DNA of 64,000 nucleotides from JANRLJ01 sp033762735 (GCA_033762735.1 JANRLJ010000221.1:1-64000); one strand, 5' to 3'; numbered from the stretch's first letter, positions 1 through 8,587 are shown. Numbers and translations: made by a program. The notes: a model not told the origin generated them from the sequence alone.

Positions 1-27
1 TAGGGGCGCGGCATGCCTCGCCCCTAC
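1..27. repeat. REP-like palindrome, copy 1 (cut by window edge)
   Basis: An inverted repeat TAGGGGCG...CGCCCCTAC with an inner GGCATGCC core. It is the left-most member of the 28-bp palindrome family found throughout this window; the first base of this copy is cut off by the window edge. Confidence 0.8.
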
Positions 28-218
28 GGGAAAATCAGACATAAAAAGGTTGTTATTTCTCGGATACATCACATGGCGATTTTGGGGTCCTCGCGGTTCA
101 ACATTTCGTTCGATTTTGTTGCAGTTGGAGCGAGGGTATGATGAGGAAAACAAAGCCGCACCTGCCTTTTTCAGCAGGCGTCTAACCAAAATAAAACAGA
201 GGCCGCGAAGCCTCTGTC

Positions 219-767
219 TTAATATTCGATATACCGTTTCCAGGCGTCGGGGCCGCTGCCGACTGCGATCACCAGATAGCTTGTCCTGGGGGTCTTCGGC
301 TCCCACCGCAGCTTCATCCCCGCCTCATTGGGCAAACGACTCCCCTTGCGATGGTTGCAGGCACCACAGGCACAGGCGGTATTCGTCCATTGATCGCGCC
401 CACCTCGGCTGCGCGGGATGATGTGATCGACCGTGAAATCGCTCTTGGTCATCACCTTGCCCTTCACAATCGACCCCGGCTGCACCCCACAGTAGATGCA
501 GATGTAGTTATCGCGCATCAGGACACCCTTACGGCTCCAGTGCGCCTTACGACGGGGCACGTTGATGTAGGTACGCAGCGCGATCACCGATGGAACCGGA
601 AAGGATTCGCGCACGCTGTTCAGATATTTGCCTGTTGATTCGACAATGGTCGCCTTCTCCGCCAACAGCAGGTTGATCGCGCGCGGCACGGTAATCACGG
701 CCAGCGGCTCCCACGTACTCCCGTTGAGCAAGAGCACACGACTGAAAGTGGCTGATGCGCTCGTCAC
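219..767 (-). CDS. HNH endonuclease family protein
   Basis: A 182-residue protein with a C-terminal HNH (beta-beta-alpha-metal) nuclease domain. C90-x2-C93 and a later Cys cluster with C137-N138 (CNHRKG) look like the structural zinc knuckle. D114-H115 in DHIIPRSRGG supplies the catalytic His, and a conserved Asn lies near 129. The N-terminal 80 residues match the RRAINLL-type leader common in stand-alone bacterial HNH proteins. It is monocistronic, with an upstream gene-free stretch. Such proteins occur in mobile elements and also as orphan chromosomal nucleases; the substrate cannot be told from sequence. I am confident of the fold and unsure of the role. Confidence 0.9.
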   Translation of the reverse strand: MTSASATFSRVLLLNGSTWEPLAVITVPRAINLLLAEKATIVESTGKYLNSVRESFPVPSVIALRTYINVPRRKAHWSRKGVLMRDNYICIYCGVQPGSIVKGKVMTKSDFTVDHIIPRSRGGRDQWTNTACACGACNHRKGSRLPNEAGMKLRWEPKTPRTSYLVIAVGSGPDAWKRYIEY

Positions 768-1534
768 GAGAAAAGCACCCTCTCACTCACCTTATAACAC
801 TTTTCACAATCTCATTATAGCGCTTTTTAGCGAACTTGCCTTAAAATCCTGACGTTAGAACACACGTCCTTAAATAAGTTTTAACACGGCTTCTACCTTC
901 TTTTACGGAAACAACCGGACAGACGGACGGAGCCAACACCCCTATCAGCCTTCCATGACACGCGCTGTGTACCGTGCGTCCGTCTCCCCGGCCCTCGTAT
1001 CAATCAATCTTTTTAAGAGGTTGTTTTGAAGGGGAATGGGCGGCAACAGCGGCCATTCCCCTTTTATGCTGTTCAAACTGCGGTTTGCGAGGACATTCCG
1101 TGTGGAGTACCCAACATTACACGTGACTTTATCAACCCGGTCGATAACGGCACTGTCACTCGCTCCAATACACCCAACCCGATTCTTGTGTTTCCCCGTT
1201 TACGCCTGCCGGTCTTCCCGGCCTAACAATACAACCCGCCCCGGTCTTACAATTCCTTCAGATTTCAGTCGTTCACTCTTAGTCAGAGGGCACGACCGTC
1301 GCTCGCCGCCAGGTTCGAGGACAGCCGTACAGATCAGATGAATCGCTGGCTGTTTCTTGCCCGTCACTACTCATACGCCCGTCCTTTCGTCTCGGTTGAG
1401 TTACGAATCCAACTGCTGGCGGCAGCGGATTTTTACAAACTTCATAATAAAGTATGGCACAAATCCTTTTATGAGGGGCATAGTACGCTTGTCTTAATCG
1501 AACTCTTGATTAAGCACTTACAACTATGCCCGGA
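768..1534. other. Long gene-free stretch with hairpins
   Basis: No convincing gene. Two structures are visible: AGACGGACG near 930 paired with CGTCCGTCT near 985, and a 9-bp GGGGAATGG/CCATTCCCC hairpin at 1031-1061 followed by TTTTAT. Together they could be a small structured transcript read on the plus strand. A 66-codon open frame at 1026-1226 has no good ribosome site. CTTAATC...GATTAAG at about 1494-1515 is a weak hairpin downstream of the next minus-strand gene. Confidence 0.4.
1031..1066 (+). terminator. Possible rho-independent terminator
   Basis: A perfect 9-bp stem GGGGAATGG (1031-1039) / CCATTCCCC (1053-1061) with a 13-nt loop, followed by TTTTAT on the plus strand. No plus-strand gene precedes it, so it may end a non-coding transcript. 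Confidence 0.5.
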
Positions 1535-1816
1535 TCATGCGCCCTTCTGGTCGCTGCGCGGTTTTTCAAGGATGCGCAGCTTCGGTTCGCGCTTTTCCTC
1601 CCGGCGGGACTGCTGGTTGATTTCGCGGATCGTCTCCTGCGCGGTGTAGACCACATCGTTCAGCAGTGCCAGCAGTTCACGCTTGTCGCGCGCGTTCATC
1701 GTATGCAGTGTTCCTTCGCTCGCGGCGGTGTGCAGTTCATCCAGCACATCGTAGAGGTCGGCCAGTCGGTTCTCGTTGAAGAGTACAGCAATGTTGGTTT
1801 CAGGCTGTTGCATCAT
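1535..1816 (-). CDS. Hypothetical small acidic/helical protein
   Basis: A 93-residue protein I do not recognise. It is rich in Glu, Leu, Asn and Arg and predicted to be almost entirely helical, ending in a charged Arg/Lys/Glu tail; no signal peptide or membrane segment. The start at 1816 follows an AGGA-like ribosome site about 11 nt upstream; a second Met follows directly. It lies just downstream of the terminator of the preceding minus-strand pair, so it probably has its own promoter. Codon use matches the background. Confidence 0.6.
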   Translation of the reverse strand: MMQQPETNIAVLFNENRLADLYDVLDELHTAASEGTLHTMNARDKRELLALLNDVVYTAQETIREINQQSRREEKREPKLRILEKPRSDQKGA

Positions 1817-1859
1817 GTGCGTTTGTTCCTAGCTTTTGTCCGTGAGAGACTTTTGAAAC

Positions 1860-1900
1860 AAAAAGGGACGTGAGACCTTTTCCTATCAGTCTCACGTCCC
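1860..1900 (-). terminator. Rho-independent terminator of the 1949-2493 pair
   Basis: A perfect 12-bp inverted repeat GGGACGTGAGAC (1865-1876) / GTCTCACGTCCC (1889-1900) with a 12-nt loop. Read on the minus strand it is followed directly by TTTTTG. It lies about 50 nt after the stop of the 104-codon ORF, supporting that ORF as transcribed. Confidence 0.88.
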
Positions 1901-1948
1901 TCCAAACTTGCAGGAACTTCTGCCCTGGCTGGCTTTCCTCCCCGTGTG

Positions 1949-2263
1949 TTACCGGGGTTTTGGCCTCCAGTGAGACTGATACCACCATCGATTCTGGCTG
2001 TAGCCGCTGTCGCCAAACAGACGTTCGTCGGCCTGACCCATTCCACCCACGCCCAGAATCCGGCCCGTGACCGACGCGGCGCCAAAAGCGGAGCCGACAG
2101 CGGCATACGGTCGCGCAGCGGCATCAGGAGATGCGAACGCTGGCAGCGCCGGGAGGATGCTCTGCGCACTGGCGGGCAGCAGGCAGAATCCGCCCTGGGT
2201 GTTGGCTCCGTTATGCAAACGCAGGGAGCCGGTGGTGGGTTGGGTAAGCCAGAAGGCAGCCAT
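1949..2263 (-). CDS. Hypothetical protein downstream of HTH gene
   Basis: A 104-residue ORF of unknown family. The N-terminal half is Ala/Pro-rich with small residues; the C-terminal half is Gly-rich and ends in a basic Trp/Arg/Lys tail. It starts 11 nt after the stop of the HTH gene at 2275-2493 and is followed by a strong terminator, so it is probably the second gene of a two-gene unit. Composition is somewhat odd (few acidic residues), so a non-coding origin remains possible. Confidence 0.45.
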   Translation of the reverse strand: MAAFWLTQPTTGSLRLHNGANTQGGFCLLPASAQSILPALPAFASPDAAARPYAAVGSAFGAASVTGRILGVGGMGQADERLFGDSGYSQNRWWYQSHWRPKPR

Positions 2264-2274
2264 CGTCGTTTGTC

Positions 2275-2493
2275 CTACGCGCCTTTTTCCACGGTGGTGT
2301 CTTCGAGCATGCCGAGGATGCTTTCGCCCGTGATGAACACGCGCCGCATCCCGCTGGGCTTGCTGATCTGAAGATGACCACGCTTAATTAAGCGTTTGAG
2401 GGTGCTCAGGCTTATGCCCAGCGCCTCTGCCGCTTCTTGCCTTGAGTAGACCGCACCAGGTTCGATGCGCGGTTTGGTGGTGTACTCTGCCAT
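2275..2493 (-). CDS. Helix-turn-helix DNA-binding protein (excisionase/MerR-like)
   Basis: A small DNA-binding protein (72 residues from the internal Met; an upstream Met at 2517 would give 80). Residues SRQEAAEALGISLSTLKRLI form the HTH of the excisionase/helix_turn_helix_17 family, followed by a wing with GMRRVFITGESI. Such proteins act as recombination directionality factors or small transcription regulators. No integrase lies nearby, so a regulator is as likely. The gene is followed within 11 nt by a hypothetical ORF and then a terminator. Confidence 0.85.
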   Translation of the reverse strand: MAEYTTKPRIEPGAVYSRQEAAEALGISLSTLKRLIKRGHLQISKPSGMRRVFITGESILGMLEDTTVEKGA

Positions 2494-2641
2494 TGAAAAC
2501 CGTCCTTTACACTGCATACATCACACTAACACATTTCAGAATGGCCGTCAAGGGATTTAATCTGCCCTTAACTGCTCTACAATGTCCGAGAGGATACACA
2601 AGGGTTCACAGAAGCGCAATTGAGCGTTCGCTGTGAAGTGC

Positions 2642-2671
2642 TTGACAAGGTTTACCAACCCGAAGCATAAT
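2642..2671 (+). promoter_or_regulatory. Sigma-70 type promoter for the pheS leader
   Basis: The -35 box TTGACA is perfect (2642-2647), followed by an 18-nt spacer and CATAAT (2666-2671). Transcription would start near 2678, at the 5' end of the T-box leader. Confidence 0.8.
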
Positions 2672-2677
2672 TGACAC

Positions 2678-3110
2678 GAAAGGCGACGACGGAGACAGTC
2701 CACACGTCAACGCACCTTCAGGGAGTCGAAATCTTGACTGTGAATTTCGGCAGGTCGCGTGTGTGGAATTCCCTCTTGAGTTGGAATATGTGGACGCGGT
2801 GCTGGTAAAGGCGTACATAAGTGCGCCTTTACAGGCGCGAAGCGATGTTGATATTTCCATGCGCCGACAGGTGAACGGTCAGCCAGGTCTGACTCAGTAG
2901 TCTGCTCCGTATCCCTCCGACGTGACAGGAGACGCCCCTCCCCCGGCAAAACAGCCGAGGCGCGGGCGCTGAGGTGGGCGGCTGCGTGCTGCCAAGCAGG
3001 GTGGTAACGCGGGAACGCATTGAGAAGGTAAACATGCGCTCTCGTCCCTGAACCTGATCGACTGAGATTCATAGCTCAGATCACCAGGTTTGGAGACGAG
3101 GGCGCTTTTT
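2678..3110 (+). promoter_or_regulatory. T-box riboswitch leader of pheS
   Basis: The T-box sequence AGGGTGGTAACGCGG at 2998-3012 is close to the AGGGTGGNACCGCG consensus. It is followed at 3041-3049 by CTCGTCCCT, whose CCCT can pair with AGGG to form the antiterminator or join the overlapping terminator hairpin. The leader begins just after a strong promoter. An apparent stem-I helix, TCCACAC (2699-2705) with GTGTGGA (2761-2767), places a TTC (Phe) triplet at 2769-2771 as a possible specifier codon. Known role: uncharged tRNA binds and allows read-through. The downstream pheS and the TTC triplet make tRNA-Phe the likely ligand; the specifier assignment is inference. Confidence 0.88.
3036..3110 (+). 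terminator. T-box attenuator terminator
   Basis: A long hairpin: GCGC-T-CTCGTC (3036-3046) pairs with GACGAG-G-GCGC (3095-3105), continues through AACCTG/CAGGTT and closes with CTGAG (3062-3066) / CTCAG (3075-3079). TTTTT follows at 3106-3110. Its 5' arm contains the CCCT that the T-box would sequester. Confidence 0.88.
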
Positions 3111-3116
3111 GTTTGA

Positions 3117-3350
3117 GCGGTTGGCTATTAGCTGTTAGCGATTAGCATTTAGTGGTGCATCACGTAAGTCCCGACAATTTCTTGTATGGTATTGGGCTTT
3201 TGGCGAAATGAAGACAGCAGTAGGGTTGAATGAAATGGGTCAAAGTTGGATTGCAGGGATACGACATACCGTGTGGCTACGAAAGACATTACACTTTTCC
3301 TTTTTGATTGTTGCTAATGGCTAATCGCTAACCGCTAATCACCAACCACC
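3117..3350. repeat. MITE-like element with TAGC-repeat terminal inverted repeats
   Basis: The left arm (3117-3152) and right arm (about 3314-3349) are inverted copies, matching at 30 of 36 positions, and both are built of GCTAAxx/CGCTAA units. The roughly 160 bp between carries no ORF. The element sits between the T-box terminator and pheS, lengthening the leader. Related TAGC-rich stretches occur at 44600-44704 and 60925-60960. Confidence 0.55.
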
Positions 3351-3367
3351 ACACACAGGGAGCACCA

Positions 3368-4387
3368 ATGATCGAACGACTGGACACACTACAACAGGAA
3401 GCGCTGGCTCAGCTTGAAGCCATCACCAACACCGATGGCTTACAGGCGTGGGCCACCCGCTACATCGGCAAGAAGGGCGAAGTGACCACCATGCTGCGCA
3501 GCATGGGCGAACTTTCAAAAGAGGAACGCCCCGCTTTCGGCAAACGCGCCAATGAGGTGAAGGAAGCGCTGGAAGCGGCTTACGCCGAGCGCGAGTCGCT
3601 GGTGCAGGCGCAGGAACTCGCGCACGATCTGGAAGAAGGCGAGATCGACATCACCCTGCCCGGTCGCCCACGCCAGACAGGCGGGCTGCATCCATCCACA
3701 CAAACGCTGCGTCAGTTGTATACCATCTGGGGCGAGATGGGCTTCCAGGTCTACCGCAGCCGTGATGTGGAAAGCGATGATGTGAACTTCACACTGCTGA
3801 ACATCCCGCCGCATCATCCCGCCCGCGATATGCAGGACACCTTCTACACCACGCAGGAAGGCGTGATTCTGCGCACTCATACGTCGGGTGGTCAAATCCG
3901 CTCCATGCGCGAACTCGGCGGCAACGGGACGCTGCCGCTGCGCGTGGTGCTGCCGGGGATGTGCTACCGCTATGAGCAGATTTCCGCCCGCAGCGAGATT
4001 CAGTTCCATCAGATGGAAGGCATCGCCATCGGGCGCAACATCCGTATGAGCGACCTGAAAGGCACGCTGACCGAGTTCGCGCGGCGGATGTACGGCACTG
4101 AGGTGAAGGTGCGTTTCCGTGCGTCGTATTTCCCATTCACCGAACCGAGCATGGAAGTGGATGTCTCCAGCGACAACGAACGGCTGACGAAAGGCACGGG
4201 CTGGCTGGAAATCGCCGGGTGCGGGATGATTCACCCGACGGTGCTGCGAAACGGCGGCTATGATCCGCGTGAGTGGAGCGGCTTCGCGTTCGGTCTTGGG
4301 CCGGAACGCATGACGATGCGCAAGCACGACATCAAGGACATTCGCTACTTCTGGCAGAACGATCTGCGCTTCCTGGAGCAGTTCTAA
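3368..4387 (+). CDS. pheS: Phenylalanine--tRNA ligase alpha subunit
   Basis: PheS, the catalytic subunit of the alpha2beta2 class II synthetase that charges tRNA-Phe. At 339 residues it has normal family length. The N-terminal coiled coil (1-90) includes the YIGKKGEVT turn; the class II core carries HPARDMQDTFY near 148, FPFTEPSMEVD near 255 (motif 2) and GFAFGLGPERMTM near 308-318 (motif 3). ATG at 3368 follows an AGGGAG ribosome site. It is preceded by a T-box leader. Unusually, the partner pheT starts only at 6002, after two unrelated genes. Confidence 0.98.
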   Translation: MIERLDTLQQEALAQLEAITNTDGLQAWATRYIGKKGEVTTMLRSMGELSKEERPAFGKRANEVKEALEAAYAERESLVQAQELAHDLEEGEIDITLPGRPRQTGGLHPSTQTLRQLYTIWGEMGFQVYRSRDVESDDVNFTLLNIPPHHPARDMQDTFYTTQEGVILRTHTSGGQIRSMRELGGNGTLPLRVVLPGMCYRYEQISARSEIQFHQMEGIAIGRNIRMSDLKGTLTEFARRMYGTEVKVRFRASYFPFTEPSMEVDVSSDNERLTKGTGWLEIAGCGMIHPTVLRNGGYDPREWSGFAFGLGPERMTMRKHDIKDIRYFWQNDLRFLEQF

Positions 4388-4438
4388 GCGAGGGGGAGGG
4401 AATACCCTTGACCTGAGGTAAAAGGAGCGGCACACACG

Positions 4439-4924
4439 ATGGAAGAACGGCTCTCACGCGGGGAAATCCTGCGACGGCTGGAAACGGAATATCTTAAACT
4501 GCATTCGGCGCTGGATAATCTGAGCGCTGTGCAGATGGAGCAGGGCGGCGTAGTCGGGACATGGTCGGTGAAGGATGTTCTGGCGCACATGATCTACTGG
4601 AATCGCTTTCCGATTGAGGAGATCGGTCACGCCCTGCGTGGCGAACCCTTCCCTAACAAGGATTGGGAGGATGACGAGATCAATGCTCAGGTCGTCGCAC
4701 AGTATCAGGCCAACACCGCAGACGATGTGCGGGCAGAATTCAACACCAGCTTTATGGAAGTGGTCGAGTATATCCGCCGCCTGCCCGACAGCGCCTTCCA
4801 GCCGGGGAACGAGATCGAACAGCAAACAGGCGAAACCATACACGGCATCTTCGCCAATAACACCTATGACCATTACGCGCTGCACCTGGAACAGATTCAG
4901 GAGTGGATGCGCCAAACAAGGTAG
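4439..4924 (+). CDS. ClbS/DfsB-like four-helix-bundle protein (DinB superfamily)
   Basis: A 161-residue protein of the DinB/YfiT-like fold, closest in motif to the ClbS/DfsB family: the N-terminal GEILRRLETEY helix, then GTWSVKDVLAHMIYWNR near 40-60, with His where the family keeps its putative metal/catalytic His. ClbS hydrolyses colibactin and protects DNA in E. coli, but most family members are uncharacterised. The ATG is preceded by AAAGGAG. It lies 51 nt after pheS and 6 nt before the Mrr-type gene, hence probably co-transcribed with both. Confidence 0.8.
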   Translation: MEERLSRGEILRRLETEYLKLHSALDNLSAVQMEQGGVVGTWSVKDVLAHMIYWNRFPIEEIGHALRGEPFPNKDWEDDEINAQVVAQYQANTADDVRAEFNTSFMEVVEYIRRLPDSAFQPGNEIEQQTGETIHGIFANNTYDHYALHLEQIQEWMRQTR

Positions 4925-4930
4925 CAATCG

Positions 4931-5950
4931 ATGAGCAACGAAAAAACACTCTGGGGACTACATGCTGGCCGAACAGGGGATGCCAACACACTCTTTTTAA
5001 AACAGGAGAGAGTTGCAATAGGTTGGCCTGAAATGGGAGACTTAAACACCCTTTTTCCCAACCGTGATAGCTTCAAAACCAAGTACATCAAAACCTACCC
5101 AGCAGAGAAACCTGGTGCTGTTCCCTTAAACACAGGTCAGATTTTTCGTTTTATTCATGAAATCCAGGTAAATGACATCGTCATTTATCCGGCCAAGCAC
5201 ACCCGCAGTATTCATATCGGCCAGGTGATTGGAGAGTATGAATATAATCCACAACTGTCGTCAGCCTATCCACATCAGCGAAGCGTGAAGTGGTTGCGGG
5301 AGCTACCTAGAACCCACTTCAGTCAGGGTGCGTTGTATGAGATTGGCTCTGCTATGAGCCTGTTTCAGGTTAAATCGTATGCGGAAGAGTTCATTGCAGC
5401 GGTTGAAAGCAAGACAGCCCCACAGCCTATTCCAGTTGCAAAAGATGAAACAGTTGCGGTCATTGCAGAAGAAATCGAGGCAACCACTCGTGATTTTATT
5501 CTCAAAAGCTTAGCACAGGAGTTCAAGGGACATCCCTTCTCGCACTTTATAGCTCATTTGTTAGAAACGATGGGCTACCGTACACGGGTATCACCACCCG
5601 GACCAGACGGCGGGATCGACATTGTAGCACACAAGGACGAACTTGGATTTGAACCACCCATCATCAAAGTTCAAGTCAAAAGCGGAGAGACCAACGTCGG
5701 GTTGCCAGAGGTTCAAGCATTGTATGGTGCGGTTGAAGGAAACAAGCAGGAATATGGCCTGTTTATCACATTAGGTGATTTCACCGCGCCGGCGCTCAAC
5801 TTTGCCCGAAATCGTAGCAATCTCCGCTTAATTGGGGGTGGGGATTTAGTGCAACTGGTGATTGAACATTATGAGGCCTTCGACTCACGATATAAAGGTC
5901 GGCTTCCATTAAAGCGCGTTTACGTGCCCAACGTGAGTGAAGAAGATTAA
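4931..5950 (+). CDS. Mrr-type restriction endonuclease
   Basis: A 339-residue two-domain protein. The C-terminal half is an Mrr-cat PD-(D/E)XK nuclease: GPDGGIDIVA near 224-233 supplies the acidic residue and KVQVKSG near 246-252 the Q-x-K end. The N-terminal 130 residues (LWGLHAGR, VNDIVIYPAKH) look like an EVE/PUA-related reader domain of the sort that recognises modified bases. The expected role is cleavage of foreign modified DNA; this is inference. Base composition is visibly lower in GC than pheS and pheT around it, suggesting transfer into the pheS-pheT interval. Start ATG is 6 nt after the previous stop. Confidence 0.87.
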   Translation: MSNEKTLWGLHAGRTGDANTLFLKQERVAIGWPEMGDLNTLFPNRDSFKTKYIKTYPAEKPGAVPLNTGQIFRFIHEIQVNDIVIYPAKHTRSIHIGQVIGEYEYNPQLSSAYPHQRSVKWLRELPRTHFSQGALYEIGSAMSLFQVKSYAEEFIAAVESKTAPQPIPVAKDETVAVIAEEIEATTRDFILKSLAQEFKGHPFSHFIAHLLETMGYRTRVSPPGPDGGIDIVAHKDELGFEPPIIKVQVKSGETNVGLPEVQALYGAVEGNKQEYGLFITLGDFTAPALNFARNRSNLRLIGGGDLVQLVIEHYEAFDSRYKGRLPLKRVYVPNVSEED

Positions 5951-6001
5951 ATCATCGGTCTGCATACAGCAAAACAATCTTAAAGGTAGAGGACACAACA
6001 C

Positions 6002-8587
6002 ATGCTTGTACCACGCTCATGGCTGAAAGAATACGTCGATATTGACGACATCCCGGTGGAGATTATCGGCGAACGGCTGACCCTGGCCGGGCTGGAAGTC
6101 GCCCATCTGTATTACCTCGGCGTCCCACAGCAGGAGATTCCCGGCGTCCGGTGGCCGAAGTCCGATCATCTGGTGTGGGATCGGGAAAAGCTGGTGCTGG
6201 GCGCGATTCGGGAAGTGCTGCCGCACCCCAATGCTGACCGCCTGGTACTGGCAATGGTGGATTATGGCGCGGGCGAACCGGAACAGGTCGTGACGGGTGC
6301 GCCGAATCTGTTCGCTTACAGAGGCGTCGGCCCGCTCGACCCGCCCCTTTATACCGGGCTGGCGCTGGAAGGCGCGGAGGTGTGGGACGGTCACAGCGAA
6401 GAACCGAAGCGGATGATCCTCAAGGGCAAGGAACTGCGCGGCGTCTATAACAAAAGCATGGTCTGCTCGGAAAAAGAACTCGGCCTCTCGGAAGAACACG
6501 AGGGCATCATCATCCTGCATGACGTGAACGGTCACGCGCCGGGGACACCCTTACAGGACGTGCTGGGCGATGTGCTGCTGGAAGTGGAACTGACGCCCAA
6601 CCTGGGACGTGCGTTCAGTGTGCTTGGGGTGGCGCGGGAGGTGGCCGCCCTGTTTGACCGTCCGCTGCGTCTTCCCTCTTACGACGTGCTGATGGAAGGC
6701 GCGGCTATCGAAGGCACGGTGCAGATCGACATCCGCAATGCCGAACTCAACCCGCGCTTCACGCTGGCGCTGCTGCGGGGGGTCGAGATCAAACCGTCGC
6801 CGGAATGGATGCAGCGGCGTTTGCGCCTGGTGGGTCAGCGCCCGATCAACAACATCGTGGACGTGACCAACTACATCACGTTCGAGATCGGGCAGCCGCT
6901 CCACGCCTTCGATTATGACAAGCTGGCAGCGCGGGCAGGCGGCAGCACCCCGACCATCATCACCCGTCTGCCCGAAGCGGGCGAAACGCTGGAAACGCTC
7001 GATCAGATCAAGCGCGAGTTGCAGCCGCACAACATTCTGGTGGCAGATACCGCCGGGGTGCTGAGCCTGGGCGGGGTGATCGGCGGCGCGGAAACCGAGA
7101 TCACACCGGACACCACCAATGTTCTGCTGGAAGCGGCGGCCTGGAACTTCATCAACATCCGCCGCACCATGCAGTCGCAGAAGGTGTTCACGGATGCCGG
7201 TACGCGCTTCAGCCGGGGGGTGCATCCCAGCCAGGCGATCCTCGGTGTGCGGCGCGGCATCGAACTGATGCGGCAGGTCAGCGGCGGGCAGGTGGCTCAG
7301 GGCATCATTGATGTGTATCCCGCCCCTGTTGAACCCGTCAGGATCGACCTGAGCGTGCAGGAAATCCGGCGCATTATGGGCATGGACTTCCCGGCAGAAC
7401 TGGCGGCCTCATTGCTGCGGCGGCTGGAGATGAACGTCACCGTCGAAGGCGATGTGCTGCATGTCGAAATCCCCGATTACCGCCTGGACATCAGCAGCGA
7501 CCCGGTGATCGGCGCGGCGGATCTGATCGAGGAAATTGCCCGCATCAACGGCTACGACCACATCCCAACCACCATGATGGAAGACGCGATGCCGCCGCAG
7601 TGGGCGAACGTCTCGCTGGAGCGGGAGGAACGCGCCCGCGATCTGCTGACCGCGCTCGGCCTGCGCGAGAACATCAGCTACCGCCTCACCACGCCGGAGC
7701 GCGAGGCGCTGCTGATGCCGGATGTAGCGTCGGGGTTAGGCAATGACAGCGGACACTTCCGCCCGCTCTACGGGGACGGCGGTTATGTCGAACTGGCGAA
7801 CCCGATTGCGTCGGATAAGACGGTACTGCGCCACAGCGTCCTGGTGAACCTGCTGGAAAACGCCCGCGCCAACGCCCGCTACAGCCCGCGCCAGCAGGTG
7901 TTCGAGATCGGCAGCGTGTATTTCGTGCAGGAGGGGCAGGAACTCCCCGACGAGCCGCGCCGCCTGGGGCTGCTCATGACCGGCCCGCGCACCACCACCG
8001 CCTGGCTTGGCGGCGACAGCGAAACCATCAATTTCTATGATCTGAAAGGCGTGGTTGAAGGGCTGCTGGAAGGGCTGCATGTGCCGAACGTGCGCTATGC
8101 ACGCGCTGAGCATCCCACCTTCCATCCCGGACGCAGCGCCCGCGTCTTCTCCAGCGACACCGAGATCGGCACGTTTGGCGAACTGCATCCACTGGTTGCG
8201 CAGGCCTTCGAGCTGACGGCGGCTCCGGTGCTGGCGGCGGAGATTGATCTCGATCTGCTGCTGGACACGGCGCAGATCGAATTCGTGGTGCGTCCGCTGC
8301 CGCTCACGCCGCCCGTGCTGGAAGATGTCGCCCTGATCGTGGCGGAAAATGTGACTGCCGCAGAGGTTGAGGCCGTCATCCGGCAGGCAGGCGGAGATCT
8401 GCTGAAATCGGTGGTGCTGTTCGATGTCTATCGCGGCGCACCGATCCCCGCCGGGCAGAAAAGCCTGGCCTACAGCCTGACGTACCAGACCGATGACAAG
8501 ACGCTGACTGATAAGGAAGTGGCGAAGGTGCGCAAGGCCATCATCAGCGCGGCAGAGCATCGCCTGGGCGCGACGCTGCGGGCATAA
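6002..8587 (+). CDS. pheT: Phenylalanine--tRNA ligase beta subunit
   Basis: PheT, 861 residues, the beta subunit of bacterial PheRS. In order: the N-terminal PRSWLKEYVDID segment; an EMAP-type tRNA-binding domain with ELRGVYNKSMVCSEKELGL near 140-160; the B3/B4 editing domain (GQRPINNIVDVTNYI near 278); the B5 domain (IEEIARINGYDHIP near 505); the catalytic-like core (FEIGSVYF); and a C-terminal FDX-ACB anticodon-binding domain from about 760. It begins 51 nt after the Mrr gene with an AGGTAGAGG ribosome site. It is probably read from the pheS T-box promoter through two inserted genes. Confidence 0.97.
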   Translation: MLVPRSWLKEYVDIDDIPVEIIGERLTLAGLEVAHLYYLGVPQQEIPGVRWPKSDHLVWDREKLVLGAIREVLPHPNADRLVLAMVDYGAGEPEQVVTGAPNLFAYRGVGPLDPPLYTGLALEGAEVWDGHSEEPKRMILKGKELRGVYNKSMVCSEKELGLSEEHEGIIILHDVNGHAPGTPLQDVLGDVLLEVELTPNLGRAFSVLGVAREVAALFDRPLRLPSYDVLMEGAAIEGTVQIDIRNAELNPRFTLALLRGVEIKPSPEWMQRRLRLVGQRPINNIVDVTNYITFEIGQPLHAFDYDKLAARAGGSTPTIITRLPEAGETLETLDQIKRELQPHNILVADTAGVLSLGGVIGGAETEITPDTTNVLLEAAAWNFINIRRTMQSQKVFTDAGTRFSRGVHPSQAILGVRRGIELMRQVSGGQVAQGIIDVYPAPVEPVRIDLSVQEIRRIMGMDFPAELAASLLRRLEMNVTVEGDVLHVEIPDYRLDISSDPVIGAADLIEEIARINGYDHIPTTMMEDAMPPQWANVSLEREERARDLLTALGLRENISYRLTTPEREALLMPDVASGLGNDSGHFRPLYGDGGYVELANPIASDKTVLRHSVLVNLLENARANARYSPRQQVFEIGSVYFVQEGQELPDEPRRLGLLMTGPRTTTAWLGGDSETINFYDLKGVVEGLLEGLHVPNVRYARAEHPTFHPGRSARVFSSDTEIGTFGELHPLVAQAFELTAAPVLAAEIDLDLLLDTAQIEFVVRPLPLTPPVLEDVALIVAENVTAAEVEAVIRQAGGDLLKSVVLFDVYRGAPIPAGQKSLAYSLTYQTDDKTLTDKEVAKVRKAIISAAEHRLGATLRA

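Noticed and set aside
1026..1226. 66-codon plus-strand ORF with protein-like stretch VPNITRDFINP
   Set aside because: Begins within the hairpin that looks like a terminator, short, no ribosome site, and no family resemblance; possible but not supportable.
1813..2169. 118-codon minus-strand ORF overlapping the terminator
   Set aside because: It reads through the perfect terminator hairpin and a strongly Arg/Ser-rich out-of-frame sequence; no ribosome site.
2275..2493. Excisionase as sign of an integrated phage or ICE
   Set aside because: No integrase, att repeats or phage genes nearby; a plain small HTH regulator is equally likely.
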